Source: Chytriomyces cf. hyalinus JEL632 (Eukaryota > Chytridiomycota > Chytridiomycetes > Chytridiales > Chytriomycetaceae). From it: 64,000 nucleotides of DNA. Of this stretch, positions 55,414-64,000 are shown piece after piece (positions within the stretch are counted from its first letter, which is position 1; each line of letters starts with the position of its first letter). The translations under genes and the position numbers were made by a program. Under the pieces are notes generated by a model that did not search any database, was not told the origin of the DNA, and saw only the letters and a program-made list of their open reading frames with translations. Location: positions 248,001 to 312,000 of the forward strand of contig JAIWWG010000032.1 in assembly GCA_025435555.1 (NCBI GenBank). The letters run 5' to 3'.

Positions 55414-57246
55414 ATGGCAGCCGAGTCAGTTTTCATCGGAATCGGATTTGGAACTCTCAACTCAACGATTGCCATTGTTGGAAAGGTGAGCGAGAGCAGA
55501 GGGGCTGAATGCTGTCTTGGCAGCGTCCTTATACTTTTGCGCAAACAGGACAACAACGGCGAGACCATTGCGAACGAAGATGGTGACAGAATTATTCCCT
55601 CATACGTCGCATACACGGGCTACGAAGAGGTACTCCATTCAATCGACCGTCACCCTGATCTGTCGCTGATTTTGTCCTTTCCCGCGAAACACAGCTAGTC
55701 GGATCTCAAGCAAAGATCCAGGCCATGTCGAACCAGAAAGGAACAATTGTTCAATTCAAGAGCTTGTTGGGTCTTAAGTGCGTTTCTTCATTATTATTAT
55801 TTTTTTTTTTGATTCTCCAACACCGCTGTGAAAGGCCAAAATCTCACTCCTACGCCCCCTCGCAGATTCGAAGATGAAGAAGTTCAGCACCATTCTTCAG
55901 CCCTCGCCATGACCATCACGCAACACCCAACAGACTCCCACACTCCAGTTTACGAAGTGGAGGAATACGAAAGTGAAGAAGCCGAAGAGTCAACCACAAA
56001 ACACGTGTCCGTTTCTACCGTTACCACCACCTACTTGGCCAAACTTAAGGAAACCGCTGAAGGATTCCTGGGTAAAACCGTTACTGGATGTGTCGTTTCC
56101 GTCCCGGCCCATTTCGCGGCCAAGTCCAAGCAGGCGCTTATTAAAGCTGCAACGGACGCTGGATTCGCGCACGTTCACACAATTGTGGAGCCAGTTGCTG
56201 CTGCTCTTGCTTTCGATGTCAATGCTGTTGTCAAGAACACTTCAAGTGAAAAGGCTGATCGCATGGTGTTGGTTGTGGACCTGGGTGGACATCAATTCAA
56301 CGTGACGCTTCTGAGCGCCAACAATGGGCTGTACAGTGTTGTTTCATCGTTTGACGACCACAAGCTTGGTGGTGTGCACTTTGACGAAGTTCTCGTGGGA
56401 TACATTAAGGACGAGTTCAAACGCAAAACCAAGACCGACATTGGAAACAACCGTCGTTCTTTGGCCAAGCTTCGTAGCGCGTGTGAGCAGACCAAGCGCA
56501 TGCTGTCGCAGAAAGACACCGCTCCATGCAGTGTTGACTCACTGTACGACGGTATCGATTTCCACGGACAGGTTATTCGTGGACGTTTTGAGAACTTGGC
56601 TGAGCCCCTGTTTCAGCGTTGCGCCGATTTGATTCGTCAAGCATTGAAGGAAGGAGGTGTTGCCGCCGCCAGCGGTGTTGATGAAGTTCTGTTTGTCGGA
56701 GGATCAAGCCGAATTCCTCGGTTTCAGCAAGTCATTGGAGGACTGTTCCCAGAGACTACAAAAATTCGCACTGATGTTGAACCTGATGAGGCTATCGGTA
56801 ACGGTGCCGCTATTCAGGCTGGTATCATTGTCGCTGCCGCTGCTGATGGTGTTGACTATGTCGCTGCTTCCACCAACAAGGACGTGACTGAGCTTGCACA
56901 CTTGAACCACAGTGTTGGTCTCGAAACCGCCAGCGGTGCATTTGTGAAGGTGATTCCCAGACTTACCCCAGTCCCAGCAAGGCGCGCCGTTGAGTTTTCA
57001 AATGCCGTCAAGGGGCAGACTGAGGTTTACCTTGCTGTCTACGAGGGTGAAGACTCTGTTGCCAAAAAGAATACGCTTCTTGCCGAAATTGTTGTGTCTG
57101 ACCTTCCCGAAGGCCTCGCTGTTGGAGCTGCCAAGATTGATATTACATTCCTGATTGAGAAGGACGAAGTGCTGCAAGTTGTTGCCAAGGAGCGGACTGA
57201 AGGCAAAGCGCTGAAGGTGAAGGTCACACCTGCCAAGCAGGCGTAA
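55414..57246 (+). CDS. SSZ1: SSZ1, Hsp70-like subunit of the ribosome-associated complex
   Basis: Four exons (55414-55485, 55549-55629, 55695-55777, 55866-57246) give 538 residues. The Hsp70 ATPase fold is present: IGIGFGTLNSTIAIV, TVTGCVVSVPAHF, EPVAAALAF, VVDLGGHQFNVTLL and VLFVGGSSRIP. The substrate-binding part is short, with no C-terminal lid or EEVD, and the phosphate loops are altered from canonical Hsp70. This is the layout of SSZ1, which with zuotin forms the RAC complex at the ribosome exit and activates SSB chaperones on nascent chains. The size matches the yeast protein. Confidence 0.92.
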
Positions 57247-57313
57247 AGAGCCATATCCTCGGGTGGATTTGATGTAGCCCATTCTTGACGCGACTAAATA
57301 AAACGTGATGGTT

Positions 57314-57443
57314 GTTTTCTCAACCATTCTATTTCAATAAGTAGCGAGCGATGCACAAATTAACTGCATCAGATTCAGGAGGATTGGAACCCTTGCGACT
57401 CAACCCAGCCGGCAGTCCGTAATGTGGTGTCCACCTGAAAGTT
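57314..57443. repeat. 130-bp exact repeat, copy 1 (HNH-family 3' end relic)
   Basis: Identical to 59697-59826 as far as I can read. On the minus strand it encodes the end VDTTLRTAGWVESQGF...SS followed by TGA and 3' flank. In copy 2 this is the C-terminus of the HNH-like frame, so copy 1 is a detached 3' end. Confidence 0.85.
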
Positions 57444-57757
57444 TTATTGACCTGTCATCAGAACATCATATAAAACTGAGGGGTTTGGGGGACCAGGATA
57501 TACGGAGGAGAATTAATTCGGGAATTTAGGAAGCTGATAGGGAGGAGAAGGGGAGCGAAGGTCCAGTGAGAAGCCCGGGGAGGATGGTGGGGAGAAACCT
57601 GTAAGCGTGTGAATGCGTTGAAGGCGGCAGCGGGTGCAGCCAAAACAGGAGAAGAATAAATTCCCTTCATTATCCCTACAACATTCCACATCACTACTTC
57701 CGACTCCTCACAGACGCTGTCGCCTTCGGCTCCAGTTTCTGTATTATTTTATTCTAC
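57444..57757. other. Spacer before PAF1
   Basis: No supported gene. A minus-strand frame (57694-57458) begins MMWNVVGIMKGIYSSPVLAAP, somewhat like a mitochondrial presequence. It could splice toward the repeat at 57443, but nothing downstream confirms a gene. The PAF1 promoter should lie here. Confidence 0.4.
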
Positions 57758-59659
57758 ATGGGGCCAGATCATGCGCAAACGACGAAAAATAAAATGAGCA
57801 ACAAGAAAGTTGGCCAGGACTTTCTCTGCGGCATCACCTATCGCAACGCGCTGCCGCCACTGCCCTTCGAGGCCAAACTTCTATCAAGGGATCTGAATGC
57901 TCGTCGGCGCGAACTGTGCCAGGATGTTCTCGGAACTCCATCAGCCGAAAACACAACCCAGATCACAGCAGCAGTGGATGTGGCAGCGGCACATGCGGAC
58001 AACGGAATGCCAGTCCATCCTCTTCGAATGGGCTTTGTGTTCAGTGAGTGTGTGTTTCAAAATTGATGTGTTTTATTACTGATTTACCTTACCTTCCGAT
58101 AACAGCACCCCCAGTACCTTCCACGGAACCAATTGACCCGCTCGATGCGGCGTTATTAGTGCCTTATGCTCCGCCCCAACCGAAAAAGCCAATCCAACCC
58201 ACATCTGTCTCAACTGCAACATCGGGAACTCGAAACGCATCATGGCTCAGACGGACCGAATATATTGCCGCAGATTTAGTACAAAAGAAAGTGGATGTGA
58301 ATGCAAGGTTTGTTGAGTTTCTGCTCATACTTTTTTTTTGTTCCAACTCAAAGGGTTCAAAAAACTCAACACCCAAATCAACGCAAACAAGAATCGCGAA
58401 AAAAGTCCAAGACAAATCACACGATAAATCACCCTCCAAAAAATACCAAAACATGACGCCACACGATGAAATCTTGGCGCGGATCCAACACACTTTCGAA
58501 GCCGCGGCGAAACAAAATGTGGCGAGCTTGAAGCATCCAACAAACCCGAAACTCACGGCGACAGAATTGTTGCCTGTGTTTCCTGATTATGAACATTGGC
58601 CGTTTGAGTATGTCTCGGTCGTGTTTGATTCGGATCCGTTGACATCCACGGGGAATGCGGTTCGTTTGGCGCGAATTTTTCTGGTCAAATTGCTCGAACT
58701 TATTTTTGTCCGCGTTTATTTCTTAAGAACGATGAGGTGGATGAGCGCAGCAAAATGGAGCACGAGGAATCTCTGCTGAGATACCAGCGAAACCCTGCGG
58801 ACGAAACTGATGCTTGTCTGTCTTATTATGCGCCTGCATCCGAAACTGTTGAAACCCTTATGCGTCGCAAACTTGATGATGACGATGAGGAAGATCAGTT
58901 GGATGATGCAAATGAAACTGACGCTCAGGTTATATCATCTTCTCATTTGAACACTCGGATTTTTACTTAATTTTGCGATGCACTTCGTTTTAAATGCAGG
59001 AACTCGATTTCAAGCTTGTGCGCGACTTTACGTTCAAGGAAAAGGCGCTCGGCCCTGAGAACTCCATGATCTTCTTGAACATTTCGGACGAAGTCGCCAT
59101 CTACCATCGTCTCGCTGGACGCGTTGATCTCGTTCGCAAGCGAGCTCTGGTAATACTCCTGCTTGAAATGCGCGAAGAAAAATTCAACTGACATACAAAA
59201 CAGGCAAAGACGTTCTTCAACCGATACGACGACACTGATTTCGAAAAACCAACGCTGTATAAAGTCTCGAAGCGTTCCCGCAATAAACGCGAACGGCGCG
59301 TAAAACTTGGGAAAATGCGCGAGATTTTACCGTTGGAGCATGAAGCTAGCGGCCCCGCAGACGGCGAAGGAGATGTGGACATGAGTGACCTGGATGACGA
59401 GGAAGAAGAGGATGACTCGTACGTTCAAGCCGCACGGAATGGGCAGTCGCAGAAGCAGAGTTATGATGCTGGTGCGGGGTTATCAGGTGGAGGATTGAAT
59501 GGGAATGGTTCCGAGCCGAGTCGGGTTCGGACGTTGGATGATTTGAGTGCAAGTGACTCGGATGATTCTGATGCAGGGATGCGGGTGGATCCGAACGACG
59601 GCGCAAATGCGCCAGTATATAACACGATTGTGGATGCGGATGGTGATGCAGAGTGGTGA
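57758..59659 (+). CDS. PAF1: PAF1, RNA polymerase II elongation complex subunit
   Basis: Six exons (57758-58043, 58106-58307, about 58392-58659, 58728-58928, 59000-59149, 59204-59659) give 520 residues. Family phrases are YRNALPPLPFEAKLL, LRRTEYIAADL, VFPDYEHWPFEYVSVVFDSDP and ELDFKLVRDF. The tail is acidic and Ser-rich. PAF1 scaffolds the complex that contains RTF1, whose gene is 31 kb away here. The acceptor of the second intron is uncertain: the nearest ag (58351) breaks the frame, whereas aacaag at 58391 keeps it. A second Met at 57794 is an alternative start. Confidence 0.9.
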
Positions 59660-59696
59660 AAATGGACGGAAGGAAACAAGGTTTTGTTCAATGAAC

Positions 59697-59826
59697 GTTT
59701 TCTCAACCATTCTATTTCAATAAGTAGCGAGCGATGCACAAATTAACTGCATCAGATTCAGGAGGATTGGAACCCTTGCGACTCAACCCAGCCGGCAGTC
59801 CGTAATGTGGTGTCCACCTGAAAGTT
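59697..59826. repeat. 130-bp exact repeat, copy 2
   Basis: Second copy of 57314-57443. Here the minus-strand coding part continues upstream into the HNH-like pseudogene at 59758-60670, which identifies the repeat as its terminal exon plus 3' flank. Confidence 0.85.
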
Positions 59827-60670
59827 CCCTTCATCATCATCTTCCATGCAGAGCTCATCAATGTCCTCATTTGCTCCGCCTGCCATTTTCCAAATCAAAC
59901 AAGCATTCTTGTGAAGAGCAAGTGGCGCATGATTTAGCTGCAGTGGCGGGTCTGGTCGCTGCTGCATGCCCTTCTTCCGATATCGGGATGACAATCACTT
60001 TCATTGGTCCGGCTTGACCGCGGCCTCCTCATCTGCGTCAGATATTCTCCGTTGCTGTCATCGCTTGTGAGATTTAGCACCTTGACAACCAGCTTTCCAT
60101 CAATGACATCCACATATCGATGCAATGCGTCAAAGAATATAAGACAATGGCCGCAGAGAAGAAGTCCATTCTGCACTTGATGTTTCGAATGGAGACCCGT
60201 GCGAGAAAACGAATCGTTGCTCGTGGTTGCTGATCGAGAAACAATATGAGCGGCTTACAAGGGTTCAGAGATCCATCAAAAGAGGCAGACTGCATCTCTG
60301 TCCACAAGAGCTGCTTTTAAGTCCGTATGATCGATCTCTGATTGAAGTTTGGGAGAGGGTAGTCCAAAATATGAATCGTGAGGAGTGGCGCACAACCTTC
60401 CAGTTGGTCCGTATTGCTTGAATGGTCCGATATGATCAAGGAGGTAATTGCCTCTTGGGTTGGCTTTGCATCTGGATCGAACAGGTTGAAGATTTCCTCG
60501 GGCGCTGTCTGGAAGATGAAACAAGACTCCCAGCAGGAACCCCAGCTTGTTATCGTCACACCATTCAGATATGGGTCTTCGAACGGGGGGTATGCTCCTG
60601 TTTATGTTGCTGAAGGGTTGGCAAAAGTGTTTCTCGGCGTCAGCGGTGTTGATTACCATTTGTTTCGTTG
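59758..60670 (-). pseudogene. HNH-like family pseudogene, copy 1
   Basis: Read on the minus strand, it follows the copy at 61489-62291 closely. Shared pieces are DNKLGFLLGVL, HIGPFKQYGP, KAALVDR, AVCLF, AAHIV, LLLCGHC, DALHRYVDV and GKLVVKVL. The C..C, AHI and LC..C pattern with FDAL resembles fungal HNH nuclease domains (HNH_2 type). It is broken. One extra C shifts the frame near 60510. Part of the segment before HIGPF is missing. TGA replaces the Cys after VCLF near 60280 and another stop follows. The C-terminal part to 59758 (EDDDEGNFQVDTT...) is open. The family assignment is by pattern only. Confidence 0.65.
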
Positions 60671-60878
60671 TTGCATGAGAATTTTGAAACAGCGCCTGCT
60701 TTTACCGCTTCTTTGACGCCTCCTTTTGCAAAAAGATGCTTCTAAGGACTTTCCGGCTTTTTTATCCCAAGGTAGTAAGCATGCAATGACTCCACTGCGT
60801 TGCACTGCGTGGATAAACCTTTTTTTTTTGTTTAAATTAAACGGCATTTCGTTTGAAGGGCCCGATAAATAAATAGGA

Positions 60879-61712
60879 ATGAGAATCCGGAGCCACAAAA
60901 CAAAGGGACTGTCGGTGTACCGCGACACGGACAATGCGAGCGAATCAGCAGTGAGAGACTTTGGCGAGAGAGAGAAAGCCGGCAGACGTCTCGTTGTCTA
61001 CGGAAAACGACGGAGCATCATGCACGCACGAATGGACACAGGATCGAATACCGCACCGAACAGCAATGCAAAGAAACTCAAAGTTGTGTCTGACAACTTG
61101 GATGCGAGCAAATCATCTCGCGCGCCGCTTTCTGTCATCCCCCTTCAACGCCACAGCAATGCTCAAAATTCGAATTCGCTCATTGTTCCAACGCGCAAAC
61201 AGTCTCGCAGAAGAGTTATTCAGCGCCCGCGGCTTTCTCCTGTATTTGAAGGCAGTAGTTTTGTCGATGCAGTCGACGAGGACAGAGATTTTTCGGACAA
61301 GCAAATCGGACAAATCTTGGATGAAGGCGCAACTTCGAAGAATTCTGTCTTGCACGAAATCAAAGAAGATGGTGGCGAAATTCAAACGGACTTCATGCCA
61401 GAATCTGTGTGTGCGCGCAATTTTGATGAGGAACAAGGTACCGTGACTTCAAACTTTGACCAAAAGACATTGACACACCTAAAAACATTTATAGCTTCTC
61501 ACGCAGACAAGCATTCTTGTGAAGAGCAAGGGCTGCAAGGCTCGGTTGCAGCGCCGCGTCCGCCTGCACAAAGTAGAGTTCCATTTCCCCATCGCTGTTG
61601 CGTTTATCATTTCCTGCATTGCGTTGGTATTTGCATCCTTCTGTTCGAAATGCCCGCAGGTAACCTAGGCGTTCCAGATATGCTGGATCGTTATCGTGAT
61701 TCACCACCTTGA
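60879..61712 (+). CDS. Unrecognised basic protein with 3' end fused to antisense HNH relic
   Basis: An uninterrupted frame of 277 residues. The first about 200 are Arg/Lys/Ser-rich, then acidic, with no domain I know. Phrases are KAGRRLVVYGKRRSIM, RKQSRRRVIQRPRLSP and FSDKQIGQILDEG. From about 61489 the DNA is the reverse complement of the HNH family, so the last 70 residues are read antisense through that copy. The original C-terminus has probably been replaced. The protein may be a truncated nuclear or cell-cycle factor. That is a guess from composition only. Confidence 0.5.
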   Translation: MRIRSHKTKGLSVYRDTDNASESAVRDFGEREKAGRRLVVYGKRRSIMHARMDTGSNTAPNSNAKKLKVVSDNLDASKSSRAPLSVIPLQRHSNAQNSNSLIVPTRKQSRRRVIQRPRLSPVFEGSSFVDAVDEDRDFSDKQIGQILDEGATSKNSVLHEIKEDGGEIQTDFMPESVCARNFDEEQGTVTSNFDQKTLTHLKTFIASHADKHSCEEQGLQGSVAAPRPPAQSRVPFPHRCCVYHFLHCVGICILLFEMPAGNLGVPDMLDRYRDSPP

Positions 61713-62291
61713 CCACCAGCTTTCCATTCACGACATCCACATATCGTTGCAGTGCGTCAAGAGCTGGGTAGCAATGGCTGCAGAAAAGAAGTCTAAATTG
61801 ACCTTGATACGTTGATTCCAAACCCACGAGAGAAAGCAAATCATTACTGACGGCTGTTGATTCAGCAACAATGTGGGCGGCATGCAAGAACTGGGTGGTC
61901 CAGCAAAAGAGGCAGACAGCATTTCTGTCCACAAGCGCTGCTTTAAAGTTCGTGTGATCGGCCTCTGAAGTTATGCTGGGTGAGGATGATCCAATAGATG
62001 AGGCTGAATCGTACGGTGTGGCACACAAACTTCCAGCCGGTCCGTATTGCTTGAATGGTCCGATATGCTGGTCATACATTTCATCAATCAAGGAGTAATG
62101 CCTCTTGAGCTGGTTTTGAATCTGTATCGAACGGGTTGAAGATTTCCTCGGCGCTGTCTGGAAGATGGGACAAGACTCCCAGCAGGAACCCCAGCTTGTT
62201 AATGTCACGCCATTGAGACATGGGTCTTTTGATGGGAGGTATGCTCCTGTCTATGTTGCTGAAGTGCTGGCAAAGGCGCTTCTGGTGTTGA
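61489..62291 (-). pseudogene. HNH-like family pseudogene, copy 2
   Basis: Minus-strand frame with NKLGFLLGVLSHLPDSAEEIFN upstream, then HIGPFKQYGPAGSLC, KAALVDRNAVCLFC, AAHIVAES, LLFCSHC, DALQRYVDVVNGKLVVKVV and ALALHKNAC. The HNH-like Cys/His set is intact here, unlike copy 1. The N-terminal part is frameshifted near 62095 (a loss in EAITSLIDE relative to copy 1). The C-terminus is cut at ALHKNACLREKL, where the sequence joins the plus-strand gene at 60879. A shorter product of about 190 residues starting inside could still be made. Confidence 0.62.
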
Positions 62292-62448
62292 TTACGATTT
62301 GTTTTCCTTGTGAAATGTTTTGATGTCTTTTATCCCGAGGCCCTGCATTAGACAACCAATCATTCCTCAATGCACAGTATTTCTAGCACCGCAGTATGCA
62401 CTGAAAGAAGATGAGTCGCGCTGTATTCATCAGTACAATTCACACAAG

Positions 62449-63402
62449 TTAGACAATAAAAAGAGGGTCCTTGTCCGCTTCACTGCTAATGACGCTAACA
62501 GCACTCTCGCCGTCCGCATCAATGACACTCTTCAGCTTTTCCAAAAACGGTCCAGCCAGGAATCCTCTCTCCGTGTTTGAATGCTCGCACAAAACCACAG
62601 CACACCCCCTCGCATTCGCAGCGAGCACATCGTGATGCGACATTTCACCCGTAAAGAGCAAATCCGCGGTTGCCGCCTCCAGCACCGACGAACCACTGCC
62701 CGCACACACGGCAACAGATGTGACGTTGAAGCTTTTCCAATCAGAGTGATTCGCTTTTGGAACTGCAACGCGCACATTGCTCAACTGTGTAAAGTCCTTG
62801 ATGTTCTGGATAATGGTTCCAAGTTGCTGTGGCTGGGCAAGTCTGGCGATGCGGCCCACTCCAAGAGCGCCATTGTGGCCTTGCTTCTCAAGTGTCTGAA
62901 CAAGCCCAGCATTGAAGGGAGATACAGCCGTGACTTGGTTCACACCGTGCATTCGCACAGCGCTGATCAGCCAGTCGTTGATGCCGTCAAAACAGTTGTC
63001 CAGCGCAGTATGTGGACTCAAGATCGATACGCCCGCTGCAGCACATCGCAACACAATCGCGCTCTTGACGTTGCTCAGAACAAGTCGCTTGGTTGCGCTA
63101 AATAGCGGTGGATGGTACGCAACAATCACTCCCACGAGAGGGTCCGACAAGGCTTCGTCTAGACTCTCGACAGTGAGGTCGTTTGTCACGAATACTCGGT
63201 TCGCATTCGGACGCGGTGTAGGCGCTTCCACGAGGAGGCCCACCTGTTTTAGCAGCACATTACTCTGCGCTCAGAACTCGATTGGCTCGCTCCCACTCAC
63301 GTTGTCCCATGCCTCCGCGATTTCGATGGGTGCAATCTGCTTGAACAGGGCATCGTATGTCCGCGAAAGAAGCCGCGACGAAGTGATGGCTGCGTGCTTC
63401 AT
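62449..63402 (-). CDS. NIF3: NIF3/DUF34-family metal-binding protein
   Basis: Two exons (63301-63402 and 62449-63243) give 298 residues. The splice joins EAWDN to VGLLVEA, the family phrase WDNVGLL. Further signatures are VIVAYHPPLF with the metal-binding His, SPHTALDNCFDGINDWL, VAVCAGSGSS, LLFTGEMSHHDVLAA, and CEHSNTERGFLAG near the end. NIF3 proteins form barrel-like multimers with two metals per site. They are annotated as GTP cyclohydrolase type 2-like or Ngg1-interacting factors, but their cellular reaction is unsettled. Confidence 0.93.
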
Positions 63403-63570
63403 TTGTGGGATACTTACAGCACAAGAGAAAGACTGCCGTGGTTGGCATCCATTTCATCCTCCCTTTGAACCACGTTCTTGCGCCTCATTCACACCAAACA
63501 TCTGCGCGCGTTCAAACACAATCGAATGATCAAAATAACAAATTGATAAACTTCGAGAGAGGGAAAAATG

Positions 63571-63652
63571 TGAGGAAAGTGGGGTTCGAACCCACGCCCA
63601 TTTCTGGACTACGACCTGAACGTAGCGCCTTGGACCACTCGGCCATTTCCCC
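63571..63652 (-). tRNA. tRNA-Leu (anticodon CAG)
   Basis: On the minus strand, acceptor GGGGAAA pairs with TTTCCTC. The anticodon stem CTACG/CGTAG encloses TTCAGGT, giving CAG. A long variable arm typical of type II tRNAs follows, then the T arm GTGGG-TTCGAAC-CCCAC. There is no intron. It reads CUG as leucine, so the organism does not show a CUG reassignment here. Confidence 0.93.
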
Positions 63653-63803
63653 GATGGTCTCCCAAAAAATCATGCTTATATGTAACTACCTAATTGTAAA
63701 AGGAGGGAAGGATTTCTCTTGGTCTCCTTGTGTTCCAGTGACATTGAGTAATTCCCACATTTATTCTAGTCAGCGAAGCTCTCCCTCATTCGAAAAAACG
63801 TCC

Positions 63804-64000
63804 TCATGCAGTTGGATACTCTTGCGGGAAGATCAGCACATGAATGTCGACAGACTTGAAGGTGCTACCGTCTTGAAGCTCATTACGCCGAAGTATTAAA
63901 CTCACGGGTGTGTCGATTTGAAGTCCAATCATTTTCAGAAACTGCAAATGGTTGTAAGAACGATACAAGCACAAAAATAAGAAAAACACGTACTTTAGAC
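63804..64000 (-). CDS. 3' end of an unidentified gene (cut by window edge)
   Basis: On the minus strand a likely exon end (63994-64000), a 52-nt intron (63942-63993, gtacgt...tttgcag) and a terminal exon (63804-63941) ending in TGA can be seen. The terminal exon encodes FLKMIGLQIDTPVSL, then a segment ending HVLIFPQEYPTA. I do not recognise the family, and the rest lies outside the window. Confidence 0.45.
   Translation of the reverse strand, partial: LKYVFFLFLCLYRSYNHLQFLKMIGLQIDTPVSLILRRNELQDGSTFKSVDIHVLIFPQEYPTA

Noticed and set aside
59346-59739. Antisense frames over the PAF1 tail
   Set aside because: They are shadows of the acidic Asp/Glu/Ser-rich coding strand and have no family resemblance or splice support.

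Overview
The window reads as nuclear DNA of a flagellated, early-diverging fungus, most likely a chytrid. Genes are dense and split by many short GT-AG introns, mostly 45-90 nt, often with a CTRAY-like branch point. A complete IFT56 gene implies a cilium or flagellum. An exomer CHS5-type gene, SSZ1 and KOG1 point to fungi. The genus is inference only.

1-23,922 is accessory and duplicated. A SNF2/RING helicase family occurs as an intact gene (4717-7916), a tandem pseudogene (341-3260), a tail at the left edge and relics at 3571 and 17,984-18,671. Next lies an inverted tyrosinase/ABC-transporter cluster: ABC copy A and three tyrosinases on the minus strand, then ABC copy B and a fourth tyrosinase on the plus strand. 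The first exons of the two ABC genes are almost identical over about 840 bp while the rest has diverged. Copy A carries an in-frame stop before its H-loop.

24,138-57,246 is core eukaryotic gene space. In order: RTF1 (Paf1 complex), a six-TM cyclic-nucleotide phosphodiesterase, a membrane-anchored hexokinase, tRNA-Arg(ACG), two unrecognised genes, AP-1 gamma adaptin, a kinesin-like protein with a destroyed P-loop, IFT56, clathrin light chain, KOG1/raptor, a short CHS5, Pol III subunit RPC31 and the Hsp70-like SSZ1. AP-1 gamma, clathrin light chain and CHS5 all belong to TGN/endosome coat traffic. KOG1 and SSZ1 belong to growth control and translation. Spacing can be extreme: 28 bp between IFT56 and clathrin light chain, and 40 bp between the divergent KOG1 and CHS5 start codons.

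57,247-64,000 holds PAF1 (a second Paf1-complex subunit), decayed copies of an HNH-like family including an exact 130-bp repeat, an unrecognised gene whose 3' end runs into one of those copies, NIF3, tRNA-Leu(CAG) and the 3' end of an unidentified gene.

The most striking observation is extreme microexons. A 3-nt exon supplies a copper-ligand histidine of a tyrosinase, a 4-nt exon supplies the His of the HPG motif of the phosphodiesterase, and a 3-nt exon supplies a lysine near the IFT56 C-terminus. CHS5 has a first coding exon that is only the ATG. All exon structures below were derived by eye from splice signals, reading phase and protein-family conservation. No transcript data were available.
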